The notes below the pieces were generated by a model. It had not been told where the DNA came from. It did not search any database and was given only the letters and a program-made list of their open reading frames with translations. From NCBI GenBank assembly GCA_937922805.1, contig CALAJV010000022.1, positions 1-64,000 of the forward strand: a stretch of 64,000 nt of DNA, read 5' to 3'. Positions within the stretch are counted from its first letter, which is position 1; each line of letters begins with the position of its first letter. The DNA comes from an uncultured Acidimicrobiales bacterium. Lineage in GTDB: Bacteria > Actinomycetota > Acidimicrobiia > Acidimicrobiales > SZUA-35. Shown here piece after piece: positions 46,638-56,200 of the stretch. The translations under genes were made by a program, and so were the position numbers.

Positions 46638-47675
46638 ATGTACTCCACCGAGCTCCCCATTCGCGATGACCTGAGGGTCGCTCATCAGTCCACTGTTAAC
46701 CACTGGGCTCAGCCCGGCACTTGGTGGACGGCGACAGAACGCTTGGCCATCATTGCCAGGGTCCGAGAAGCTCGAGACGCGAAAGAGGTGCCGCCGCCAT
46801 GGGTGTCGGCACCAGAAATGAGCGGTTCTCCGCTGCCTGCTGTAGCCAATGACGTCATTTGGCGATTGACCCACCACCCCGGCACTGTTACCGAACCATG
46901 GTGCCAAACAATTCTCGACCGATTCGGTGACGATGAGGCTGCATCATCCGGTCGCTACACCGAACTAGTAGCGCTGGTTGCTCAGGCCAACAATCTAGAC
47001 AGGTTTGCCGATGCGCTTTCGTTGGGTCGTCTAACGCTCCCAGCGCCAGCCGAAGGAGAACCATCTCGGAAACTGCCGACTGGTCTAGCTCTAAACGATC
47101 ATTGGGTCCCGACCGTGGCTGAGGAAGGCGCTGCGGTCACAATCGCTTTGAGCGGGGTTCCAGCTGAGAACGAAGCGTCATTTCGCTTATCGGATGCCGG
47201 CTACTTACCCGTTGATCAAATGTCAGACTACAAATCTGACCGAAACGCGCTCACTCGAATGCAAGTTGAGCTAGTTGCGGCCCGAACGTCGAAGCTTAAC
47301 GAGTGCTTCTATTGAACAACCGGGCATTCCATGCTGCTCAGTTTGAGCGGTTTAACCCAAGACGCCAAGGTTTCGCTCCAGGCGGTCATCGGTGGCGGCA
47401 CCGGCGATGGCGGAGTGCGCCACGGCCAGCTACTGGCCCAATTAGCCGAGGCAATCTGGAGCAACGATCCTGATGAGTTGGCATCTGCCCGAGATAAGGT
47501 CACCGCTGCTATGGGCAGCGACGCTTTGGTCGACGCTGTTGCCGTTAGCGCCAATTTTCATATGATGACGCGCATCGCCGATGGCACTGGCACTCGCTAC
47601 GATCAAGCAGGCCTCGACCGGACAGCCCATGTCCGAGCTCTAATTGGTGTCAACGATATGGCGAGTAGGCGCTAG
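46638..47675 (+). CDS. Alkylhydroperoxidase-related selenoprotein, Sec226 encoded by in-frame TGA
   Basis: One reading frame of 345 codons, interrupted only by TGA at 47313-47315 (codon 226). Around it the chain reads C223-F-Y-U226-T-T-G-H230, the AhpD/carboxymuconolactone-decarboxylase CxxCxxxH active site with selenocysteine in place of the second Cys. A stem-loop fitting a bacterial SECIS lies 25 nt downstream. The upstream part (WWTATERLAII, VELVALVAQANNLD) and the downstream part (MLLSLSGLTQ, AVSANFHMMTRIADG) are both typical of a two-domain AhpD-like protein. The start ATG 46638 has GAGGAAG upstream; the ATG after the TGA has no ribosome-binding site. Members probably reduce peroxides. 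Alternatives are a nonsense mutation or two genes; both explain the motif position poorly. Confidence 0.85.
47333..47351 (+). promoter_or_regulatory. SECIS-like stem-loop for selenocysteine insertion
   Basis: GCTGCTCA and TGAGCGGT pair over eight positions (two of them G-U) with a 3-nt loop GUU at 47341-47343. The loop begins 25 nt after the TGA. Bacterial SECIS elements need a small loop with an early G, a 4-16-bp upper stem and about 16-37 nt from the UGA; all three conditions are met. SelB would be the binding partner. Confidence 0.75.
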
Positions 47676-47749
47676 TTGACTGCTTATCGGCCAACCGTGA
47701 ACAGCACCGAATGAAGAACATCGGACCACGCCGAACCTGCGTCGCAAGG

Positions 47750-49135
47750 CTATGTCGGATCGTGTTGATGAGCGGCATCCCACGCTCCGTACCCTCCAAG
47801 TAAATCGGCCACGTCAGCAAATCCAGCCGCAGCCAAGCGGCTGGCGGCGATAGAAGACCGGAAACCGCCAGCGCAATACACCACGGTAGGTTTCGACGGA
47901 TCTAGCGATGCTAGGCGCTCGTTGAGTTGCGTCAGCGGGATTTTCAACGCTCCATCGATACAGCCTCCGGCTGTCTCGCCTGGTTGGCGGACATCCACGA
48001 GCTGGATTTCGTCGTTGCCTGCCAGTTCGAGCCGGAGTTGGTCGACAGCAACTCGGCGACTGTGGGAAACGGCCGAGGGATTCTCCGACATCGATCGCTC
48101 TGGATCGGCCAAGTACCCAACTACGAGATCGTAGCCAATACGAGCGAGTCGGTTCTTGGCTTCCAGTTCGGTTCCTGGTGCCGTAACGAGAACCAGCGAT
48201 GTCTTAGGATCTATGACGCCTCCAGCAAACTCGGCGTATCGTCCAGAAAGTCCTATGTTTATCGCTCCGGCCAAGTGCCCGGCTGCAAATTCATTCGGAT
48301 CCCGGGTGTCGAGAACAATCGCTCCGAGCTGCTGGTGGGCAACAACTTCTTCAAGGCCAAGAGATGGAGGAACAGCGAGTTCGTCTAGCAAGGGCCGTAG
48401 CTGGCGGTTGAGACTGGCGTCATAGGCGAAATATGCGGGCGGTGCTGTTTGGCCCTCGGTCACCGCCTCGACGAACGCGAGTTTCCCCATAGGAGCAAGC
48501 GCATAGTTAGACGACCGTTGCTCCCCTATCGTCGACCAAGTATCGGTCGACAAGTTTTTCCCGCACGACGACCCAGCACCATGAGCCGGGTACACACGAG
48601 TGGCATCTGGGAGAGTTAACAATTGTCCATGTAACGACTCAAACAGTTGCTCGGCCAACTCGTTAGCCGTGACTCCTTTCGACGACAACAGATCTGGTCG
48701 GCCTACGTCGCCGATGAATAACGTATCGCCGGTGAGGACTCCGTACGGCACCTCATCGCCATCATTCTCGAACACCACAACGCTGATTGACTCGGGCGTA
48801 TGGCCCGGCGTATGACGAATCTCTAGCGCTACTTGGCCGAGGGACACTCGTTCCCCATCGGCCAATTTCCTCGATTCGAACTCAGTCTCAGCTGCGGCCC
48901 CGTAGGCGATCACTGCCCCCGTCGCCTCGGCCAACTCAAGGTGCCCGGAGAGAAAGTCGGCGTGGAAGTGGGTCTCGATTACTAACTCGATCGAAAGGCC
49001 ATGTTGGGCGGCTGTTTCGAGGTACGGCCCTATGTCTCGTCGAGGGTCGACTACCACCGCTCGGCCCGAGGTTTCATCGCCAATAAAGTATGAGGCTTGT
49101 GACAAACAGTCGAGGTAGTGCTGTTCAAAAATCAT
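47750..49135 (-). CDS. Persulfide dioxygenase-like MBL-fold protein fused to two rhodanese domains
   Basis: The N-terminal metallo-beta-lactamase domain (about 1-245) has H56-F-H58-A-D60 and the later HTPGHTPES and TGDTLFIGDVGRPDLL, as in ETHE1-type persulfide dioxygenases. A first rhodanese domain (about 260-340: VLDTRDPNEFAAGHLAGA) lacks a catalytic Cys and looks inactive. A second (about 365-455) keeps it in VVYCAGGFRSS. Such fusions oxidise glutathione or other persulfides to sulfite and transfer sulfane sulfur. One base separates its start from the SQR gene stop, so the two form a sulfide-oxidation operon. It is convergent with the selenoprotein gene. Confidence 0.92.
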   Translation of the reverse strand: MIFEQHYLDCLSQASYFIGDETSGRAVVVDPRRDIGPYLETAAQHGLSIELVIETHFHADFLSGHLELAEATGAVIAYGAAAETEFESRKLADGERVSLGQVALEIRHTPGHTPESISVVVFENDGDEVPYGVLTGDTLFIGDVGRPDLLSSKGVTANELAEQLFESLHGQLLTLPDATRVYPAHGAGSSCGKNLSTDTWSTIGEQRSSNYALAPMGKLAFVEAVTEGQTAPPAYFAYDASLNRQLRPLLDELAVPPSLGLEEVVAHQQLGAIVLDTRDPNEFAAGHLAGAINIGLSGRYAEFAGGVIDPKTSLVLVTAPGTELEAKNRLARIGYDLVVGYLADPERSMSENPSAVSHSRRVAVDQLRLELAGNDEIQLVDVRQPGETAGGCIDGALKIPLTQLNERLASLDPSKPTVVYCAGGFRSSIAASRLAAAGFADVADLLGGYGAWDAAHQHDPT

Positions 49136-49136
49136 T

Positions 49137-50339
49137 TTAAACTCGGCCTTTCAGCATTAGATTCCAGTACATAAATGGCAGACCATATTTCTTCAGATAC
49201 CACATATCGGTCCGTGGTTTGATGGTGTTAATCAGCGGAATCGACGGTGTTGGTTCCATAGAGTAGTCGAACTCGGCTAGCAACATTTTTGAACGAGATG
49301 TCGTCAACGGGCACGACGAATAGCCTTCGTATCGTTCTGTCGGATCTTTCGACTGGAGTTGCATGGCTACGTTAGCGGCGACCACGGGCGCCTGTTTTCG
49401 AATGGCTGCCCCCGTCTTGGAATTGGGTGTTGACCCTGCGTCTCCAAGCGCAAACACGTTGGGATACCGAACATGTTGGTGAGTATATTTGTCGACGTCC
49501 ACGTAACCGGCGGGCATACTAGCTGCCAGCGTGCTCTGTTTCACCCAGTCGGGAGCCGATTGAGGCGGCACAATGTGCATCACATCGTAGGGCAGGACAA
49601 AAGACTCCCCGCCGTCGCCAACCGACCTAAAACTGGCCCTCTTGCCAGCGGGGTCGATCGAATCAAGTTCGGAACAGAAATGGACCGTAATGCCATAGTC
49701 AGCGACAACAGCATCTAACTGATCTGAGAACGCCTTCACTCCGAACATGCCCGGCGTCGGCAGTACAAGGTGGATGTCTATCTGATCGAGGACGCCAGCG
49801 GACCGCCAATGGTCGGCTGCTAGATACGCAATCTTTTGTGGCGCTCCAGCGCACTTGATTGGACCGGACGGCATGGTGAATACGGCTGATCCAGATGTGG
49901 TGCTACGAATAAACTCCCATGTCTTCGGTGCTAGATCGTAGGTGTAGTTCGACGAGACGCCATCTCGACCCAACGTTTCGGTTGCTCCCGGAATCTGGTT
50001 CCAATCGAGCTGTATCCCTGGACATACTACGAGCACTTCATAGGTAATAGCCATGCCACCAGTGGCATAGACGGTGTTGTTTTCCGGGTCGAACCCTTCA
50101 GCTGCCTGTTTGATCCATTTGACGTTCCCAGGTATCACCGACGCTTCGGAGCGCTCACTGGTTTCCAGCTTAGCGCAGCCGCCGCCAACCAACGTCCACA
50201 ATGGTTGATAGTGATGCTTCTCAGACGGGTCGATTACTGCGATATCGCTGAAGGTTTTTTGCAGTCGGGCGGCGACCGAAATTCCAGCCGTACCCCCGCC
50301 AACGATGACAACGCGGTGGTGACTCGTGGTCTTATCCAT
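49137..50339 (-). CDS. sqr: Sulfide:quinone oxidoreductase, type II (SQRDL-like)
   Basis: Peripheral membrane flavoprotein that oxidises sulfide and passes electrons to quinone. FAD motif VVIVGGGTAGISVAARL at 10-26. HHYQPLWTLVGGG, IKCAGAPQK with redox Cys163 and YSSCPLTT with Cys343 match the type II (mitochondrial-like) SQR pattern; FALGDAGSTPNSKTGAA is the second FAD motif. The C-terminal KKYGLPFMYWNLML is probably the membrane-binding part. The frame extends to 50366 but ATG 50339 has AGAGGG five bases upstream. Operon with the persulfide dioxygenase-rhodanese gene. Confidence 0.92.
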   Translation of the reverse strand: MDKTTSHHRVVIVGGGTAGISVAARLQKTFSDIAVIDPSEKHHYQPLWTLVGGGCAKLETSERSEASVIPGNVKWIKQAAEGFDPENNTVYATGGMAITYEVLVVCPGIQLDWNQIPGATETLGRDGVSSNYTYDLAPKTWEFIRSTTSGSAVFTMPSGPIKCAGAPQKIAYLAADHWRSAGVLDQIDIHLVLPTPGMFGVKAFSDQLDAVVADYGITVHFCSELDSIDPAGKRASFRSVGDGGESFVLPYDVMHIVPPQSAPDWVKQSTLAASMPAGYVDVDKYTHQHVRYPNVFALGDAGSTPNSKTGAAIRKQAPVVAANVAMQLQSKDPTERYEGYSSCPLTTSRSKMLLAEFDYSMEPTPSIPLINTIKPRTDMWYLKKYGLPFMYWNLMLKGRV

Positions 50340-50433
50340 TCGACCCTCTTTGATTATGAGCAACAAAATGGGAAGTTGGAGTCTTCATCAACAGCTCCAT
50401 CGAACACCAAATCAAGGCTCGCGTCTTCGTATC

Positions 50434-50985
50434 TTAGGTGCAGACTTTATTCAGATACCAGCCGTCTTCGAGCGGTACGATCTCTGAACTAGCGCCAGAA
50501 TCCAATGTCGGAATTTCAAAGTCGCCCCGAATCTCGGCTGTGGTAGCGCATCCGGAAATGCCGAGTCCATTTGATCCAACTAAAATTCGCGTCACCCCTT
50601 CTTCGGCACACCGCGACACTCGGCTGGCGTTGCTCGCACCGAGCGCTTGCTGGTACATGTCGTAGCGTGCAGCTGGTAGATCTACCGCTGACAAAACATC
50701 CGACTCTGCCACTAGTGATTGGCCCCCATTTTTCGACCACCCACCGCCGTGTTTCCAATAGTCGTCGAGACGGTCGAATCCGATCGAACGACACATAGGT
50801 TGATCGCGTTCGTCGGCATCTTGAACAATAAGTGCATGAAGGATGTCGTAGGTGCGCTGGTTGTCAGTAAAGCCAACTGCTAGCTGTTTCGTAGTTGGCG
50901 CTGTGTCTGACGAGCATGCCAACCCAGATATCGCAACGAGCAAGGATAGAAAGATCACCGATTTGCCGTGGGTGGGAACGCGCAC
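50434..50985 (-). CDS. Putative lipoprotein of unknown function
   Basis: 183 residues beginning with a signal sequence and lipobox (FLSLLVAISGLAC, Cys24), so exported and lipid-anchored. The mature part has four further cysteines (in QPMCRSIG, SRCAEEGV, ISGCATTA and the terminal VCT), possibly two disulfides. No family was recognised. GTG start at 50985. It lies downstream of the kinase gene on the same strand with a 75-bp gap. Confidence 0.72.
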   Translation of the reverse strand: MRVPTHGKSVIFLSLLVAISGLACSSDTAPTTKQLAVGFTDNQRTYDILHALIVQDADERDQPMCRSIGFDRLDDYWKHGGGWSKNGGQSLVAESDVLSAVDLPAARYDMYQQALGASNASRVSRCAEEGVTRILVGSNGLGISGCATTAEIRGDFEIPTLDSGASSEIVPLEDGWYLNKVCT

Positions 50986-51060
50986 GACTCATCGTACTAA
51001 CCGGCCGACCGCGAGCTCTGAACCTGCACTCAATCTGCACAGAATCAAGAACCTGGCGAG

Positions 51061-52974
51061 CTAGGAGTCCACGTCAACCGCTTGAGTCTGGCACGACAGC
51101 TGAGCGGCATCCACCCCATCGGCCATGAACATCGTTCCGCTCGCTTTCACAGCCCGATCAGCCGCAACACGGGTCTCCCATATCGAGACTTGTCCGAGCC
51201 ACAGCCCACCGTCGTCTCTGGCTCCGATGAACGCTTCGATGTCGACCACGTCCGAGGAGGTGTTCCGAACCACAATCTCTACTTCCATCCAGTTTGCGAA
51301 CGCACCAGGCTGGCAAGAGATTTCTTCCACCACCGACTGATTTTCAACTAGCGAAGTTTCGACTGGCTGTATCGAGAACTCTGTTACCTCGCAAGCAACG
51401 ATTCCGTCTTCCAAGGAGTCAAGGTTTGGCCGAAACGATCCACCGGGTTCAATCGCCCGGGTATAGGTTCCCCGTTCGTCAACAACAACTCCGTTGGCGT
51501 CGAGATGTACGACTTGGAGTACGAAATCTTGGTGCGATGCTGTTGTGTTGGTTATCGTCGCCTCAGAAAGCGATCGACCCTCCTCGCAAACCCCATCGCT
51601 GTAGCGGGCTAGCGTATCGACACCGCTGCCGCCGGAACCATCGTCGATTGTTTCTTCGCCGCCTGACCCCCCGATCTGCACGCCATCGCCGATTTCGACG
51701 CCGTCGCCGATTTCGACCCCAGGCTCGTCAAGGGTCGTCGAGCCGTTCTCAACGATGGTAGGGCTGGAATCATCAACTTGGTCGGTGTTGACTGGCAGAG
51801 TTGTTGTCGCAGCTTGGCCAAAAGAGTTCGCTAAATCGTTGTCACCGGCAACACTGTCAACCGATGAGGGATTAGGCGAACCAGCTAGGTCTGCCTCGGG
51901 GGCAGACCTAGTCAGCCAGTAGCCGAATCCGAGAACTAGCACGGCGACCGCTCCGAACGCTACGAGTCCGGGCCACCAATAGCTTCTCGCCTGCTTTGGT
52001 TGTTCAACCGGTCCACTGGCACCGACTCGATTGGCAGGCACTGGTTCTATTGGTGATGGCGGCAACGCCTGGGTTTGTTGAGTTAATGGTTGGGTCTCTG
52101 CGAACTGAGGGTTGCCCGCCGGAACAGTTAAATCAGGCTGTTGCCGCTGCTGCAGCAAAGCCGAGGCCCAGTCCCCGATCTGGACTGCGCTCGGTCGTTT
52201 GTGTTCTTCTCGGCTAGCAACTTCGGCAACGAGGTGCGCCACGTCGGGTTCGAGTGATGGATCAATCGACGGTGTCGACGTCATGATGTTTTGGATAAGA
52301 GCCTGACCTGACCCCGAGAACACGCCCCGACCAGCTAGACAAACGTGAGCGAGAACGCCTAGAGCATAGACGTCGGAAGACGAAGTAGCCCGAGTCGTTG
52401 CGAAGAGCTCTGGCGACATGAACGCGGGCGTTCCAGTTACAACTTCTCCTCGGTGATATGAACCGGTGGCTGTCGTATCTCGCATTAAACCAAAATCGGC
52501 TAGCTTCCAATTGCCGTTGCCATACAACACGTTGCCGGGCTTGATGTCACGATGAATCAAATCGCGGCCATGGAGATAGGCAAGACCGTCAGAGAGTTCC
52601 ACCAAAATGGCAAGCACAGCGTCAGTCCCAAGTCGTTGGGATGGCTGCTCGGAGACGTAGTCAGCGAGCGAAACGCTGCACAGTTCTGTTACCAAGTACG
52701 GATGTAGCTGGTCACCAAGTTCGATCTGGCCCGAATCCAGGTAGCCAACCAAATTTTGATGGCGGAGCTGAGCCATCTTCTTTACCTCGCCGAGGAACTC
52801 ATTCCGTTCTTGAGGCGAGGTGTTCGGATGGAGTACTTTCAGCGCACTGTCGCCCAGGCCAATGCTGGAGGTATCGGTCGCCTGAAAAACCTGGCCGAAC
52901 CCACCCTCACCAAGAAATCGAGTGATTCGCCAACGGCTGCCGACCATGTCACCGATAGTTAGTTCTTGTTCCAC
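51061..52974 (-). CDS. Membrane Ser/Thr protein kinase, PknB-like, with extracellular domain
   Basis: Hanks-type kinase of 637 residues. Gly-rich loop GEGGFGQV at 22-29, Lys46, catalytic HRDIKPGNV at 141-149, DFG at 160-162 and GTPAFMSPE at 181-189. A juxtamembrane linker (about 280-330) leads to one transmembrane helix (about 333-354). Outside are an Asp/Ser/Thr-rich linker with three repeats of Asp-Gly-Val-(Glu/Gln)-Ile-Gly and a C-terminal region (about 455-637) with two similar halves (each starting near a Cys and ending VTEFSIQ- or AQLSCQT-like). The outside part has no PASTA repeats and is of unknown type. GTG start at 52974. Confidence 0.93.
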   Translation of the reverse strand: MEQELTIGDMVGSRWRITRFLGEGGFGQVFQATDTSSIGLGDSALKVLHPNTSPQERNEFLGEVKKMAQLRHQNLVGYLDSGQIELGDQLHPYLVTELCSVSLADYVSEQPSQRLGTDAVLAILVELSDGLAYLHGRDLIHRDIKPGNVLYGNGNWKLADFGLMRDTTATGSYHRGEVVTGTPAFMSPELFATTRATSSSDVYALGVLAHVCLAGRGVFSGSGQALIQNIMTSTPSIDPSLEPDVAHLVAEVASREEHKRPSAVQIGDWASALLQQRQQPDLTVPAGNPQFAETQPLTQQTQALPPSPIEPVPANRVGASGPVEQPKQARSYWWPGLVAFGAVAVLVLGFGYWLTRSAPEADLAGSPNPSSVDSVAGDNDLANSFGQAATTTLPVNTDQVDDSSPTIVENGSTTLDEPGVEIGDGVEIGDGVQIGGSGGEETIDDGSGGSGVDTLARYSDGVCEEGRSLSEATITNTTASHQDFVLQVVHLDANGVVVDERGTYTRAIEPGGSFRPNLDSLEDGIVACEVTEFSIQPVETSLVENQSVVEEISCQPGAFANWMEVEIVVRNTSSDVVDIEAFIGARDDGGLWLGQVSIWETRVAADRAVKASGTMFMADGVDAAQLSCQTQAVDVDS

Positions 52975-53064
52975 CGCCTGCTTCTTTCCCTCACGCCTTC
53001 TTAAACCTTACTTAGGATGGAGGGTCTCGGGGCGGCGCACCGCCGGGACCTAGCCAAACCTCAA

Positions 53065-53103
53065 CATTTCGTCAGCATTTCGTCAGCATTTCATCAGCAT
53101 TTC
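53065..53103. repeat. 11-bp direct repeats upstream of the FG-GAP protein gene
   Basis: Three adjacent copies of CATTTCGTCAG (third: CATTTCATCAG) plus a partial fourth CATTTC. The 11-bp period puts each copy on the same DNA face. They lie about 140 bp before the large secreted-protein gene, in the 267-bp gap between it and the divergent kinase, and could be repeated binding sites. Confidence 0.85.
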
Positions 53104-53241
53104 CCCAGTCGAGCACCCAAGGTCAGCACCTAGGGGTAGGCAAACGGTCAAGTTCGAGGATTTCTGAAAAAGATCGGAACCAAACAGCCGTGCTTCGCGT
53201 GTACCAACAAGTACCCCTCGAATCCCGGTGGAGGATTAGCA

Positions 53242-56200
53242 ATGTTTATTTTGTCCAAACAGTGGTTTATGCGCTGTCGATCTCGTCTGCTAGTAATCGG
53301 CACAGCGATCGCTCTTACCGCCAGCATTCTGGTGGCAGCGCCTGAAGTCAATCCGGCTGATGCCGCCGAGATCTCGTCTAGCGGCCGTTCCACCGGGATC
53401 TCAGCTACAGGATTGCGACTCAACTCGTCGTTTCAAAACAACGATGGAGTGTCCGCCCGCCAGCTCGTCGAGCCCAAAGAACTTTCGTCCGGCGATGCGA
53501 TCGGCAAAGTCACCTTTTTGGGCACCAACGATCTGAATTCGATCGATGTTCAGTCGACCTCGGCGCTCAGAACTGACATAACTATACGGTACTTTACCAA
53601 TGGCGAGGCTCCGGTCGGAACAACGGTTGTGGAGCGGCTTGACAGTTTCGAATCCAAGCGATTCTTCGCCCCTGCGAATGCCGATCAGGCCGAGGTTCTG
53701 TCAAACGGATACGTTGTCGGAACGGCCAAACGGGGCGGATCGCTGACCCCTGGAGAGAGCTTTTTCAAAAACGGCAACGGACAGCTTGTGCCACTTCAAA
53801 CTGAGTCGGATAGTGATGGCGCGCCTCTGGGCCATACGATCTTTGTGCCAACTGCGAACGTCACTAACACTACGATCGAAGTCGAATCTCAAACTAGCGG
53901 CATGAGCGGACAAACTATGTCTTGCTATTCCGTCGCCAATGGTTCAATCCTGGCAACAAGCAGCGGTCGTTCAATGACAGTACCGGTTGCACCAGCCGAT
54001 GGCGGCCAGGGTGTTATTTGCGATACGAGCAATCGAGACCGACGACCGATCTCCGCCACAGTCAGCGTGCCGAACATTGGCACCTACAATGCGTTCGCCG
54101 TTGGGACCAACCTCGATTTTGATGTAGATAGCGCTTTCGAGGCCCATCAAACCGCCGATGATCAAGTCCGTGGGTTGAGAGCCCGTTTAGGTCTTCATCT
54201 AACGTCTATCGGTGCCGGTATTACTCAGACGCAGCGCGAAAGCTTCGTAAACAACTTCGAACAAATTCACCAAGGCCAGTACCAGGCGTTCTACGAAACC
54301 CGAGATGCCCTACTGCTCGCCCTCCGACGATCGACGACAGACCAGCTCGCGGCCGGAAGGAGCAACAGCGACAACGCCCGAGAGTCACTAGCGATGCTGC
54401 TGCGTGGTAGTGACGCTGAATTCGTCGCACCAGCGTTACGTTTCCATCTCTCGCTTGGCCACTTCGAAGATCCGGGCGACGACTGGATGGAGGAACGAGC
54501 CGGAGAGTACCTCGCCAGCGCTTTCATATTGTATGACAACCCTGCTTCAACCGACAACGATCAGGTTGACAGAACAAACCACGCTAAGCGCATCTTGAAC
54601 GAAGCCAAACGACTCTATGGCGGAACCGCGTTAGTCGCTTCCGATCAAGACGAATTCATGGTGGCAATCGATGCCGCTCTCAACGCATACGACACATCTT
54701 CAGATTCGTGGGATAATTCCACCCTGTTCGCGGTCGGGCTGACCACGTCAACGTTCGACTACCTCAACAACATCGAGATCGACAACTTGCCCCGGGCCAA
54801 AGGGATAGCCCAGATCGCAACAGCTCTCGCCTTTGTCGGAGCTTCCACCCGCCTCATACTCAATCCCCTCGACGGGCTTCCCGATATTGACACCGTCGGC
54901 AAGGTTCTGGCTGGCTTTGGCCTTGCGGTTGACACGGCCGGGAAGGTCGTAGGGTTTGTCATGACGGTTGAGGAATGGCTTACCAGCATAAGCAGTGTGT
55001 CAGTTTCGGGTGGGGGCACTCCAATATGGCAGACCGGCCGATCCAAATTGTTGTGGCGCTTGGCCGTTCAAGCGGGCAAGTACGGCGTCAAATTTTCTGT
55101 AGTCGCAGCAAGCCTTAATCTGTTAGCTCAGGGTTGGGCCGTTGGTGGTTGGATTGGCGCTGGTACCGCCAACATTGACGATTACGCCGATTTGATAGGT
55201 TCGATTGCGATCGTTCTATCAATCTTCATAGCGCCGATCTTTCCCCTGGTTGGATTAATCGCCTTTGTCTTTGGATTTATCTTGAATCTTGGTGACGGGA
55301 ACTCCGTCAGACTGCAAAATGAGCTCAAGGCCGAATTCGAAGCTGGCCTTGCAGCTATGGGAATCGCAAGCACCAGTGCAGCCGCATGCGCCCTTCGGTC
55401 CACCGACTATCTCAATCGCTACGCGCCCCGAGACCAAGATCGTGGTCTGGCTATTCGAAACGTTGCCGGACTACATCGAGACTGGACCGACGGAACGCCG
55501 GTCGGGTTGAGCATCGCCCAGGTGATACAGCTAGGCGAGCAAACCTGTCAAAATGGCGAGTCCAAGTTGTTAAGTGATAGCAATTTTGGAAAAGGTCTGG
55601 CCGCTCTGTTCGACTGGCGGAAGCAGAACAATCCTGACGTGGCTGACCAAACAATGGTCGATGACTTCCTTAGACTTAAAGGCAATCAAGCGGGGATGAA
55701 TATCGAACCATTTGCACGAGCTGCAACTGCTCGTTCAAGCCTTACTTCCATTATTTCTACCTCTTGTAATATTCAGCTCAACCCGGCGCAGCAAGCAATG
55801 TTCGACGCTTTCATCGGCAGTTGCCCCAACAGTACGTTCCTTCCGTTTGCGCCCGGCTTACCTGCTACTGCTACCGCCGCCAGCCTTAAAGGCGACGTAA
55901 ATCTTGAAACTGACAAGCAGGCAACAAGGTTCGCCAAGCCGGTTCGGTCAGCGCTCGTTCGCTACTACCGTCGGAACACGCCAGAGGCTTACAATCCTGC
56001 TGAGATCACGTTCTCCAGCGATGAAATCGAGAACTTCGGACCAGGAGACAACTACTTCAAAGTAGATGTCGGACCTTTCCCCGACGAAGACGAGCGTTGC
56101 TTTCAGATCACCGGTTTCACCGACAGCGACGTCGAATATTCCAGCGGTCACACCTGCGTCGTGCCGAAGGTGGGAGTCAACGGGATAACCGGAATCAACC

